From the NCBI GenBank assembly GCA_037043015.1, contig CM073326.1:17678345-17742344 (forward strand): a stretch of 64,000 bases of DNA, read 5' to 3'. A program made the translations under genes and the position numbers. The notes under the pieces were generated by a model. That model ran no database searches. It saw only the letters and a list, made by a program, of their open reading frames with translations, and was not told the DNA's origin. Of the stretch, positions 22,207 to 32,690 are shown one piece after another. This DNA comes from Bryum argenteum. Its lineage: Eukaryota > Streptophyta > Bryopsida > Bryales > Bryaceae. The first letter of the stretch is position 1. The number at the start of each line of letters is the position of its first letter.

Positions 22207-25150
22207 GCAACAACTCATAAAAGCTCAATAGTCGGGACAGTACAACCACTGCAATCGGAAGAGCGACTACACGGACAGAGCTATGGAAACACCCACACCT
22301 CCATTGCCATGTTCAGACATCAAGAACACAAACAATCACGAGCGGCAAAAGGACCCCAAGAACTAGATTTGAAGAATCAGCCTCGAAAAGGAACCACGGT
22401 GAGAAACAACGATACCTGAGAGTGACGAGTAACTGGCAAACTATCAGTAGACGGGGTAGCAGGACTCCAGAAATGAGAACCACAGCGAGAGAGCGACTCC
22501 AGGATGCACGAGCATGAAAGATTGCAATGAGCAAAAACAAGACTCAGAAGCTCCACTGCTTTCTTGTAGTCCGCTGGAATGCTGTTTACTTCCTCTACCA
22601 TACTATACGGTATATGGTATGTAAAGATTTAATTGAGGTGGAAGGTCTGTACGAAAGCTGGGAGATAAGATCGTGCCTGCAAAGTTTGTATTAAAAAGTA
22701 ACGCAAGTGGGTACAGTCGCTTGACTCTGTCATTGCAGCGCTTACATGAGTTACATCTGGAGGACTTGGAATCGGTGCACGAGGAAATGGTACCAGACTT
22801 TTGAGGGAAGCAAGTTTCCTTACCATATAATTTGACTGGTAGGTATACATTTGTGGACTTTTCTGCCTCAAGAAGTTGAGGTCCCTATTGCCATTGCAGT
22901 AGGGATGTAATTTTAAGGCGTGAAGTCTTTCAATGCAGATTTCTAATGATATAATACTCTTCCTTCGTTTTGTGATAGTTCAGTTGGTTGGTCGGAGATG
23001 TAAAAATAAGAAGCTGCAATTTTTTTTAACGTAACGTTATCTTTTCATTTGACGCTTCCAGTGACCATTTATAATTGTCTTTTCCATCTTAGCTCTTTGT
23101 CATTGTAGATAATAAACCTTTTTTTAATACAAAGTGTTTTCAGGACCTTCAAATTCAAAAGGTGCGATTCGTTTCATGGGGAAGATTATAAGATCTTTAA
23201 GCACCCTATCATTAAATATACCATTGGAAATTTAATTCGTTGGATCTCATCATTTGTGAGATCTTAACATTCAAAGTAGATGCAAAAGTATAATTGGGCA
23301 TTGTATGCAAGACTTTGTCTACTTTGTGTGAAAAGAGATTTAATAGTTACTGCCCTGTCATTTTGTTCATGTTTTCTCCCATGTAGATAGTCAAGTAAGA
23401 TTGCCCACCCCAAATTTTAGAGACATTCCTGCTATTCAAAACCTTCATCTAAGATTTTTCAAAGAAGTAACGCTCAGTAGGTGCCTTCATAAGTTTTTGA
23501 TTTCTAAGAGGATTTTGTTCTTAAAAAAACAAAAATCTTGAATTTCGACTAATTTTAAAAGAAAGATTTGAATTTAGTTTTATATTCTTTCGATCCCACC
23601 CTTGTAAAATTGGTAAATTTTAGACTTGGGTCACTTTGGAACTAGAGGAGTGATATAGTTATTCAAAAAAATAATTAGAAATAGATTCAAAAACATACTA
23701 AATTTGGATTTCCCTTTTCAACTCGAAATCTAAAATTTATAATTGAATAATCTAAAATCAGAATTTGGCTTTGCATATTTTACCCAGTATACTTTGTAAT
23801 GGAGTGGGCGCTTGATAGAAATCTTAGGCTTGGGTATCACTTTTAACCCTTTCATCTAGCCTACCTAAAATTACCAAAACCCATCTAGGGCTCTGTAGTC
23901 CTTTAGGGGTTAGATTAGAAGAGATCAACAAGGAGAATCTCATGTGACCTCTACACCCTACTTGCCTTTTTTGATTATCAAGAGTTGCTCACCTCATCTT
24001 GAAGCTCATCAACTATTATTAATATAGGTGCTATACAAATACCAATGAGAAAAGTCATGCCTTGTTTGTGTTTAGAAGCTTATGAAAGAAACAATTATGA
24101 TTCCACATGTTTTGTATGTTTGGACCTTTATCTCCCACAATAACATTTATTTTTGAATTCACCATTTGTACTTGAATTTTAGCAAACTCCATGCAACAAC
24201 TCAAATTGAGTCTCTAGGCTCGTCGTGGTAAAAATTGTGTAGGCATATCTGTAACTCACATAAGAATAAGAATTTGAAGAGTGCCATGTCAAAATCACAT
24301 TCAAAATGGTTGTTCAAGACCCCAACACATTACATTCTCATTCTACAGCAAGTGAAAATAGTTTAATTTAAACCTGAAACAATACGATCTCAAAATCGAT
24401 GAGGAATTTGAATCTAAAATTTGGTATGCTCATAGACGTGTAAGTTAGATACTAGATCCTACAACTACAAACTTTAGAGCACGTTAAGATTAAAAACTTC
24501 TCATCGTGCACTTACACTAGATGACGACAGTTTTAAGGATTTTGGTAGATTTAAGGTCTACTTTTGGAGTTAAGGGGTTGAAACTATTGGGTGTAGGTAC
24601 CTCTTCCAATGCAAGTGTGTGCATTTTTTTATTTTTCAAAAGCCAAACAATGTTTTAATCATTTGAGCAAAATATCAAGAACCAAGACAAAAGCCACGAG
24701 GAGGGAATTTTTTGTATCTTCCACAATTTAAAAAGGGGGCTTACCTCATGGAGCATACTTCTAAGGCTAGCACTCCAAATCTCAACCCAGCATATTCAAA
24801 GTGTGAGTAATTTTTTCACTGAAATAAGTGAAACTACTAAAAAATGGAACAGTACCAATAATGGAGCTCTAGGCTTTTTAACTCATGGGTACACAATAGT
24901 TTCACATTTCAATAGTACCACGTACTCATACCAAACAGTAGAGGGTGTCAAATTAGGGCACCATTCTGAAACACCTATAAATCCATCTTCAAAAATTCAT
25001 AGCAAATTTTACAAGACTCCAAAATGTATGACTCTACTTTGACTTTCCTTCCACTTCCTGTCCCCATGCATGAAACTTGATTCCACTATTATCTTCATAA
25101 GAGGCTTAGAAATTTGAGATTTGAGCCATTTTTTAGCACACTCTCTCGTA
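22207..25150. other. Non-coding duplicated flank (unit 2)
   Basis: Counterpart of about 526-4,480 in unit 1. It has the SINE empty site at about 23,820 and only one copy of the 550-750-bp repeat. No gene recognised. Confidence 0.5.
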
Positions 25151-25670
25151 GGGTCGCTTTACACTTTAGAGCATGAAGATTGACCATGACCTTTAAAACT
25201 TGTGATTTGAGAGTAAAGTGATCTCCGTCCCATTTGGCTTTACACTACTTGAAGAAAGGCGAATGACTAGTGATTTTGAGGTCCCCAAAGTATGTTAAAT
25301 TTTCCATAGTGGATAATGTTTAAATGGTCCCCTTGATTACAGTTGAGTCGAAGCAAACACCTTGACTCAACTACAATCAAGGAGATCATGAGGCTCAAAG
25401 GTCATTGATTGGCTAGTGTTCAACTCTTCAATTCATTAAGAAGAAAGAAGGAGAAAAGGGAGGGTAAGAGAGAGAATGATGAGGATTTGTATTAGGAAAC
25501 TAAGCTCACACTTCTCGCGACCCAATTCACTTTACACTATAAGAGTGACCAAGCCACTCTAAATTCCATTTTTGATTTATCGTGGTCAAGGCTCTGAACC
25601 AAGAGCCATGACCATGGGACTGATTTTAATTTCTTGGTCATGGCTTTTGGTCCACAGTCTAAAGGGACCC
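25151..25670. mobile_element. Tourist-like (PIF/Harbinger) MITE, unit-2 specific
   Basis: The 520-bp insert is absent at the unit-1 site (about 4,489). Termini are inverted: GGGTCGCTTTACACT on the left against GGGTCCCTTTAGACTGT read from the right. It is flanked by GTA and TTA, near the TWA target preference of PIF/Harbinger elements. Inside, an arm pair around 25,345-25,385 (GATTACAGTTGAGTC / GACTCAACTACAATC) forms a further hairpin. No transposase. Confidence 0.7.
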
Positions 25671-25674
25671 TTAC

Positions 25675-25723
25675 ATGCAAGTTGCCACCATATTGCACAG
25701 TGTGATTCCTGGCTACTTTAGCT
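25675..25723 (-). other. Unit-2 copy of the 4,497-4,545 exon-like segment
   Basis: It reads AKVARNHTVQYGGNLH, between CTCCAG and GTAAGG-type boundaries. The MITE at 25,151-25,670 begins only four bases beyond its 3' boundary, leaving the donor-like bases intact because the element starts with GGG. Confidence 0.22.
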
Positions 25724-25853
25724 CTGGAAGGCTGCATGATGAAGGGGACTTTGGAAGGAAAGTCTTCCTACCATTATATTTGAACTAGTAATTTATAAGC
25801 ATAGACTCCTTCTTCATGAATTCAAGGCTACAGTATGACACTGTTCTATACTA

Positions 25854-26115
25854 CAAGTCATTACCCGTGTCCTCCGGACACGGATATCAAAAAGGTCAAT
25901 TAAAAATTTAAGAAACATGTAAGTAATTTAGACGTAGATATAAAACAAAATTAGAAGTTGGAGGACGTTCAATATCGTATTATTTTTTTTATACGTATTG
26001 AACGTCCTCCAACTTCTAATTTTTTTTATACCTACGTCTAGATTACTTAGATGTTCCTTAAATTTTTAATTGACCTTTTTGATGCCCGTGTCCGGAGGAC
26101 ACGGGTAATGACTTG
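25854..26115. mobile_element. Foldback MITE with long inverted arms
   Basis: Two arms of about 120 bases are nearly perfect reverse complements and meet around 25,985, so the whole 262 bp can fold into one hairpin. The ends are CAAGTCATTACCC and GGGTAATGACTTG. Each arm also contains a small palindrome, GTGTCCTCCGGACAC. Flanks are TACTA on both sides, so the target duplication is TACTA or simply TA (Tc1/mariner-type). A transcript would form a long dsRNA, a possible small-RNA source. Confidence 0.85.
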
Positions 26116-26583
26116 TACTATATAATATATTATATACCAATGAGTTGATGGCCGGCACCTTGAGTTCCAAACCTTGCAAGACAGCCACCAGTATGCTTAC
26201 AGCTCCACACTGAAACAAAAGCACAACCACAGTCAATAACATTCTGCTAGGCTTTTATCGATCAAAAGTGCATCATACATGAACATATGTTACGATCCAT
26301 TCAGGGTGGTCGACAGGAAGGTCACGGAAGGTTTCCTGTCAATCCCCATCAAACTTCAACTTGGGCCAATTCTCCCAAGAAACCCATCATGAGTCTTTGA
26401 AGCTCTAACCATGTTCACTATAGATAAAGTGGGACAGCCTTTCTAATGAGTTTCCCACTGGAAATTGTAATCATGGACAGCCTTTCAAATGAGTTTCGGA
26501 AAGATCCGGTGAGACTGAGTAACTTGAGACGATGCAGAACAATGATTCCACAAAGATGGTGAATGGAAAGAGATTGAGCTTAC

Positions 26584-26756
26584 CTTGCCAATGGAATCAA
26601 CTGCTAACTTATATGCCTCTGATGGAGGTGTCTCCAGCGTCGTCACGGTGGCATTAGAGTCGATCTCCTAGACTCGAACAAATCTGTCGATAGCTGTTGA
26701 TGCTGCGATCGTGTCTCCGGGATGTGCTGCTACGGCCACCACTCCAAGCGAATGGC
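26584..26756 (-). pseudogene. VIP3: VIP3/SKI8 (WD40) exon fragment, copy 1
   Basis: The minus strand reads GHSLGVVAVAAHPGDTIAAS followed by DRFVRV, then EIDSNATVTTLETPPSEAYK. This matches the second WD repeat region of plant VIP3/SKI8 (GHSLGVAALAAHPSGIIAAS in Arabidopsis, from memory), a scaffold of the Paf1 and Ski complexes. Acceptor-like GGCAG and donor GTAAGC bound it. An in-frame TAG stands where the second copy has a tryptophan codon. Only one exon's worth is present, so it is a captured, non-functional fragment. Confidence 0.8.
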
Positions 26757-26979
26757 CTGCCAACGGATCCATGTTCAATATAAATCAGTGATCCAATGAG
26801 CACTCAAGCCATTCATCAGATGTATTCATCAGATCAAGCCGATTTCTAAACAAATCTAAGCCGATTTCTCTGATGAAACTATCAGCAGCCGTAAAGACGC
26901 TTCAAAGCAATCCCATAACACTAACCCTACTTACTCTTAAACCCTACGGAACGTCTGAATTCTGTGGCATGAATTGCAG

Positions 26980-27079
26980 AAGTCATATGTTTGCCCTGTA
27001 GAGAATTGCGGTAGACAATACAAACGGCAGGACCACCTAAACCTTCACGTACTTACTCACAAAGGCAACCTGTTTCCGT
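26980..27079 (+). pseudogene. TFIIIA-like C2H2 zinc-finger exon fragment
   Basis: After a TTGCAG acceptor-like site the frame reads KSYVCPVENCGRQYKRQDHL then NLHVLTHKGNLFPC. That is one full C2H2 finger (CPVENC...HLNLHVLTH) plus the start of the next, and ends at a GTACCT donor-like site. The linker and finger style match plant transcription factor IIIA, the 5S rRNA gene factor. No other fingers lie nearby, so it is an isolated captured exon. Confidence 0.6.
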
Positions 27080-28048
27080 GTACCTGAATATTCACAGAAC
27101 AACAAAAGCCTAAATAACGTGTTGAAGATAGTGGCTGCAGACATGGGTCTGAGTAACAGACCTCCAATCTCAATAAGAGCTGGACTTATTCTCTGTCTGA
27201 TGGCTAATTAAGACCCTAAACCCCTAATGTCGAATTGGACCCGATCACCATTCATCTGCTTAAAACGATCATTTCTGAAATCGTTGCACAATGTTTTCTA
27301 AAACTTTATTTTGAGAAATCCAACCGTACGATCTTGTTCTGAACCATCCAATTAGTCTACCTACCAAGTTTTATTACTTTTGACTGTACGGATCTTGAGA
27401 TATATTCAGTCAAAGTTCCAAGTTTTATAAAAACTCTCATGCAGATGAACAGTGATGAGGTCAATTTCAGCATTAGGAGTTAAAAGCATGTCACAAGTCA
27501 CAACATATTCATCCTCCATCACCTACTTCTAAGAATATATCTACCTGTGATCAACTCGATCAGGCGCCTAATATACAATCATTGTACAACATTATGGCAG
27601 CCGTCAAGATTGTCTCAACTATCCCAGCCGTCTTGCCGACTATGAAAGCCCCATTTCTTCAAAGGAACTCATGAAAAAGCTTCGAGAATTCTCTCATGCA
27701 TTTTGTCCTCTCAAGCATTAAGTACTCATTTTAGTTCATTCTTTGGATCTGCTTGGACAAAGTTTACATGTACTCTTTAAAGTATTCGAAGTGTTGGCTA
27801 CGTTATTGCTGCAATGTCTCGATATAAGGCTGAGCTTTCAATTTATTGTTGCAAACTTTAACAGAACAATCAAAACTCATTTTAGGTACATCATACATCA
27901 TTCATCTGGGAACTCACTTCAAATAACCCCTGATCGTCTTAACGTGCCGTGGGACCGATAGAATACGGTGTATTTTGACCCAATCACTATTCATCTGCTT
28001 AAAACTCCTATTGCCGAAATTGACCTGATCACTGTTCAAAAGAGGTAC

Positions 28049-28113
28049 CTGTTTTGCAGCAAGTCGTGCTTTCTGTCTCGAAATGTCCTCTGCTTCTCCC
28101 TGCTCTGGTTCTC
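28049..28113 (-). pseudogene. Unrecognised captured exon, copy 1
   Basis: A 65-base segment between ATTGCAG and GTACCT reads EPEQGEAEDISRQKARLAAK-Q on the minus strand. It resembles a charged linker of a nuclear protein, but I cannot name the gene. A second, diverged copy is at 28,473-28,535. Confidence 0.4.
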
Positions 28114-28248
28114 CTGCAATGTGATCAAGAATTGCATGTCAATGGCCACATCCCTCGAAAAATTGCAGCTTCAAAACCTCAAATAGAGAAATATGAAAAA
28201 TTGCAGCTTCAAAATCTCACATAGAGAAAAATGATCATTCCAGTGGAT

Positions 28249-28356
28249 TCAATCTTAGACTACATGCACACAAATTGTTCACACATTGCTCACACAACTT
28301 GATTCAATCTTAGACTACATGCACACAAATTGTTCACACATTGCTCACACAACTTA
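28249..28356 (+). repeat. Direct tandem repeat, about 55 bp x 2
   Basis: The unit containing TTAGACTACATGCACACAAA and GTTCACACATTGCTCACAC occurs twice with almost no differences. Confidence 0.85.
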
Positions 28357-28472
28357 ATTCACTACAGAAATTCGAGCATTGAGCATTGAGCAGGTTCCCT
28401 TACAGAATCTGTTGTGACATGCTTTTAACTCCTATTGCCAAAATTGACCTGATCACTATTCAAAAGAGGTAC

Positions 28473-28535
28473 CTGTTTTGCAGCAAGTCGTGCTTTCTGT
28501 TTCAAAATTTCCTCTGGTTCTCCCCGCTTTGTTCT
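28473..28535 (-). pseudogene. Unrecognised captured exon, copy 2
   Basis: It reads RTKRGEPEEILKQKARLAAK-Q, with the same GTACCT donor as copy 1. The C-terminal half is identical to copy 1 and the N-terminal half differs, so the shared tract was duplicated inside the mosaic and then diverged. Confidence 0.4.
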
Positions 28536-29147
28536 CTGCTGACTCGCAGATTGAAAAGTACAAACCATGTTAAAAGGAGGGTTTATATTATAACAAAAAT
28601 TTCATTGCAATTCATAGTACTGTCCGAATAATGTAGACTTCACACAACAACGGCTACGTACACTTCTTCGAAATTGCTTCAGGATAAGAATTCCGCTCTT
28701 AATCACAGAACAACAAAAGCCTAAATGACGAATGTGTTGAAGATAGTGGCTGCAGACATGGGGTCTGAGTAATGACCTCCAATCTCAATAAGAGATTGTG
28801 GCGGGGAGTTCAATTCAGTTCCCCATTGAAAGCAAAGACCTTTCAGCAGAAATGATAGGAAAAAAGAGTAAGTTAGTCCAGCTGTGAAAATTTCTACCCT
28901 ATTCAATGAGGAAAGGCCATATGAAGCACGCCCAATTGGCCATGTGGTCTGAAACCACACTCAGTGCCCAATGTGCACAACATTCAATTATGATATGAAA
29001 GAGGGGCACAACCATATACACCATTTCCCGCTGTTCTCCAACCCCGGCCTTCAATTCAAGTTTCAGCAGTGTTCTGGATTTATGTGAATAACACAGTGCC
29101 AAATATGAGGCTCCTTTATCCTGCACTCAATGTTGGTCCGAGCTTAC

Positions 29148-29230
29148 CTTGGGATCAAATGCTAACTTATATGCCTCTGATGGAGGTGTCTCCAACGTCG
29201 TCACGGTGGCATTAGAGTCGATCTTCCAGA
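29148..29230 (-). pseudogene. VIP3: VIP3/SKI8 exon fragment, copy 2
   Basis: An 83-base segment between GCAGCAG and GTAAGC reads WKIDSNATVTTLETPPSEAY then KLAFDPK. It is nearly identical to the second half of copy 1 but keeps the tryptophan codon and the expected FDPK end. It is an isolated fragment, so not a working gene. Confidence 0.75.
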
Positions 29231-29261
29231 CTGCTGCAATATGTACCTGGAGTATGTCACA

Positions 29262-29345
29262 AATTCAAAAGCAAAGCCACCGAAAGTGCAACCGAAATTC
29301 AACAGCAAAGCCACCGAATTTCAAAAGCAAAGCCACCGAAACTTT
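29262..29345 (+). repeat. Tandem repeat, about 22-23 bp x 3
   Basis: Units resemble AATTCAAAAGCAAAGCCACC-GAA. The run lies directly after the VIP3 fragment in the mosaic. Confidence 0.75.
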
Positions 29346-30720
29346 CAGAGCTAACGGAAGACGATTACCAACTCCTCGGAGTAATTGGCGAAGATCAGGT
29401 TTTTTTCACCCACTTTATTCGGACATCCACAACAGAGTGTGACTGAGAATCAGAACCCGAGTACATGCAAGCATGTCCATGACTTACTCATCCAAATGCA
29501 TGTTGCAGACGATGTCTATAGCATAGAGCCAGACAATGACAACGATGATGAAGGCACAGAAGATTTTCAGCCAGTTCAGAAGATTTGCAGTGCCTTACCA
29601 TTCACTGAGCTCTCGTCCGAAGCCGCTACGCTTGTGCACAACAGCAGTCAAGCAGTCAATGCCTTCTGCTGCAGTAAAACCTCTCGCCCCTTCTGATGCC
29701 GAAGCTATAGCAAGCAAGAATTGCGCTGCTCGAAGCTGATAAGATGATCACAGGATGAGAGACAAATTTTGTCTTCAGAAAATCTAAGAAACGCGGAACA
29801 TGCAACAAACGTCAAGCCAATCACGCACCAAAGTTTTACTCATTCAAGCATTTACGTACCCTAGGTATATCAACAGATGCTCACAACATTGATTTTACAT
29901 TAAGTCTACTCTTCCTCGCTTTGAACTACACCACCGACAGCAAAAATTACCCTAAGGTTGCACATCTGTCGCTAAAATTCCACCAAGCACCAATTACAGT
30001 CGCTAGATCGAGGCTAAAAGCAGTAGACCTCGTGGAATTGACAGGGAGAGCTCATGCTTTAGCTTTTCGAGGGCAATGTGAGGAAGTTCCAAGAGGGCGT
30101 TCCAATTCACCAGAGTTCAAATCCCATCACAATACACAGTGCCTCAGGAACAGAACTAATAATTCAAAAACTCAAAATAAAACGTTAGTAGCTCGACACA
30201 TTCGAGAGCAATGTGAGAAAGTCACAACAAAATCAGCAATGAAGAAGCTAATATGACACCACCACTGATTCTAGAGCGTGGCTAAGAGCAGTAGAGGTCG
30301 TGACATTGACAGAGAGAGAGCAGTCACATATCGACTAAATTAACAATTTGAAATCCTAGAATACTGTTGATTTTGAATTATTGAGTGGCAAGGGGAAGCT
30401 TACGATTGAGTTTGAGCGACTGAAAGGTTATTGCCTGGCCAAGAATCACTCACGGATCGAAACCCTAGGATGTACATGCATTGTCTGCATTTTCCATAAG
30501 CAACAAATCATTGTTAAGAATGAGTGCAGAGAGTAAGGTAGTTACCATCAATTGCCTTTACAGATCTACTTATATGTTCACCTCACCAATCAAAATCGAT
30601 CAATTGAGAGGTTTTCAGTAAGCAAAGCAATCAATTGAGTATTGCAGCGACAGCGATGACTCCACATCATAGCAATCACAATCTCAAGAAGCCAACGTCC
30701 ATCAGAACCACGATGAGCAG

Positions 30721-30816
30721 GCGCTGAGCATTTTCGATCCGTTTTCATGGGATCCGTTCAAGGAGATCGGGGCGCTCTGGAATGGTGGCGAGGCCGGCAA
30801 AGCCTTCGCTTATGCA
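30721..30816 (+). pseudogene. Class I small heat-shock protein N-terminus fragment
   Basis: The frame reads ALSIFDPFSWDPFKEIGALW then NGGEAGKAFAYA. The FDPFSWDPF signature is typical of the N-terminal arm of plant cytosolic class I small heat-shock proteins. The alpha-crystallin domain is absent, and the sequence switches at about 30,816 into a repeat also found at about 29,590. It is a captured fragment. Confidence 0.6.
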
Positions 30817-31044
30817 GTGCCTTACCATTCACCGAAGCTCGTCCGGCCGCTACGCTTGTGCACATGCCTTCTGCTGCAGCAAAGCCTCTCGCCCGTTCTG
30901 ATGCCGAAGCTATAGCAAGCAAGAATTGCGCTGCTCGAAGAAGTTCTTGCCGGAGCGCGGAGTAAAACCTCTCGCCCGTTCTGATGCCGAAGCTATAGCA
31001 AGCAAGAATTGCGCTGCTCGAAGAAGTTCTTGCCGGAGCGCGCC
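30815..31044 (+). repeat. Duplicated GC-richer block with 80-bp tandem pair
   Basis: CCTTACCATTCACCGAAGCT and the following sequence recur from about 29,590. Inside, a unit starting CCTCTCGCCCGTTCTGATGC occurs twice in tandem (about 30,884 and 30,967) and once more at about 29,681. The block may derive from another captured gene, but no family is recognised. Confidence 0.75.
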
Positions 31045-31618
31045 TCAACGGTTAGACCACCGTCTGGCCAAGTCACATCACCGGCAAAGGATCGCCAACC
31101 GGTCAATCGTGTTCTTTTATATATAAAGATAATGAATGCCTTCAGCATAAACCACTTCCTGGCCATGCCTTGTGAAGAGAGTGTAGCTGGCCATGGCTCA
31201 CACCATCCTCCACAAAAAAAGTCACTTCCACTTCTGTTTAGATTATATAGTAAGGTGCTCAATAATGGTTCAATTTTTCAGCCCAGGAAACGTATATTGT
31301 ATGGGCACCTATTTTTGTGCAATTAAGGAGTTCATTATACTGAGAGTGATCAATTGGGTGAGTTACTATTTGTCAAGGATTAGTAAATAGAAAAGACAAA
31401 GTTTCCTTGTTTTTGTGTTCCTTTTAGGCACTTACATATTCAACTACATATCTTAGAAGGGACTAATATAGGTAATCATGTAGTCGTTCACTCATGTGCT
31501 TGTACGTATGAGGAACACCCTATCCAAGGAAATTTTCATCATATCCGGAGGAAGTCTTCACTTCAGGGTGTTGGATCATGCGAGAGAGCCACGATACAGG
31601 TTCTCATACCTTAGTAGA

Positions 31619-32690
31619 GGTGGCGCCTAAGAGTCCAATCAATCAGGTTATGGTCATTCAAGAACGTTGAGGAGTTGTAACCTCGTTAAAAATAGATTTT
31701 TTTGGTTTCGTATGTAAGAACCAAATTCAATCTACAAAACCTCTTGTGGAATCATAGATTGTTCATAGTAAGCATTCTTGTACAAACAGGGCAAGGTTTT
31801 CTTAGTGTTAAAAAACTTATTATTTTGTGAAACCAATGGTGTTCCTCACATCTTATTGGTGGCCTCTCTCCATTTTATCATATAATATGGAATTCGAGCC
31901 AACCATATCAATTACTAGTTACTAATCTTAGAAAGTACATTTATATTGATTTTCAAAGTGTTAGTCCCTTCAATTCATCATAGAACATATAGTTACTATT
32001 TTAGGCAATCCAACTGTATTTATCTATTTTAGGATTCATGGTCTTCATATTGTCTTCGGAACAATACTTCATAAGTGCTAAGGAATGCATATTTTAATAA
32101 CACACATGAGTTTTTCTTCAAACCCCTTAACCCCTAAGAGCCCAATCAACCATTTTATGGTTGATCCCGAATTTTGAGGAGCTGTACCTGGATAAAAAAA
32201 GATTTTTTTGGAATCTTTTTTAACATTCCAGAAGTTTGGTAAGTTGGGAACCACAACCAATTTACAGAACCCTATTTGGATTCATAGATTGTTCAGAAGA
32301 AGCCTTCAAACACAAAAAGGGCAAAGTTTTCTTAGTGTAAGAAAATTTACTATTTTGGAAAACTAATAAGGTCCCTCATAGGTTACTTGTGGCCTCTCTC
32401 CATATTATCATATAATTTGTGATTTTAGCCAATCATAGCAATTTCTAACTACTAATAATAGAAACTACATTTTATATTGGTATTCAGAGTTTTACTCTCT
32501 CTGATTAATCATAAAACAAATCTTACTTACTTTAGGAAATTTGATTGTATAGATCTAATTTAGGGTTTAAGATCTTTATACTATATTTGGATTGCTACTT
32601 CACAAGGGTTACCGAATCCATATTTTATAACACATCTACGTTTTTCTTCAAACCCCTCGGACCTTTAGGGGTTAAGTCTATAGGGGTTAC
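31619..32690 (-). mobile_element. TTAA-family element, copy 4, interrupted by copy 5
   Basis: This is the unit-2 counterpart of the element at 5,174-5,724. Its left part runs 31,619-32,130 and its last bases are 32,672-32,690. The interruption is the element at 32,131-32,671. It begins GGTGGCGCCTAAGAG and ends TATAGGGGTTAC, so both TTAA sites have decayed. Confidence 0.65.
32131..32671 (-). mobile_element. TTAA-family element, copy 5, with intact TTAA target duplication
   Basis: It is the best-preserved member. It starts CCCCTAAGAGCCC, ends CCTTTAGGGG, and is flanked on both sides by TTAA (32,127-32,130 and 32,672-32,675). The host site in unit 1 (about 5,700-5,712, CCCCTTAGGTATA) is empty, which defines the insertion exactly. 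A 4-bp TTAA duplication with CCC-type termini is the hallmark of piggyBac-like transposition. 541 bp, no transposase, so non-autonomous. Confidence 0.82.

Larger units (their letters stand above)
26121..31128. mobile_element. Mosaic insert carrying fragments of several host genes
   Basis: The 5-kb segment interrupts sequence that is continuous in unit 1 at about 4,675. It carries exon-sized pieces of at least three host genes on both strands, each with splice-like borders, and internal partial duplications (for example 27,110/28,715; 27,975/28,425; 29,590/30,815). This is the signature of gene-capturing elements such as Pack-MULEs or Helitrons, but no certain termini were found. The left border region is TATAATATATTATATACC and the right is TTTTATATATAAAGA. 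It could also be filler DNA from break repair. Confidence 0.6.
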
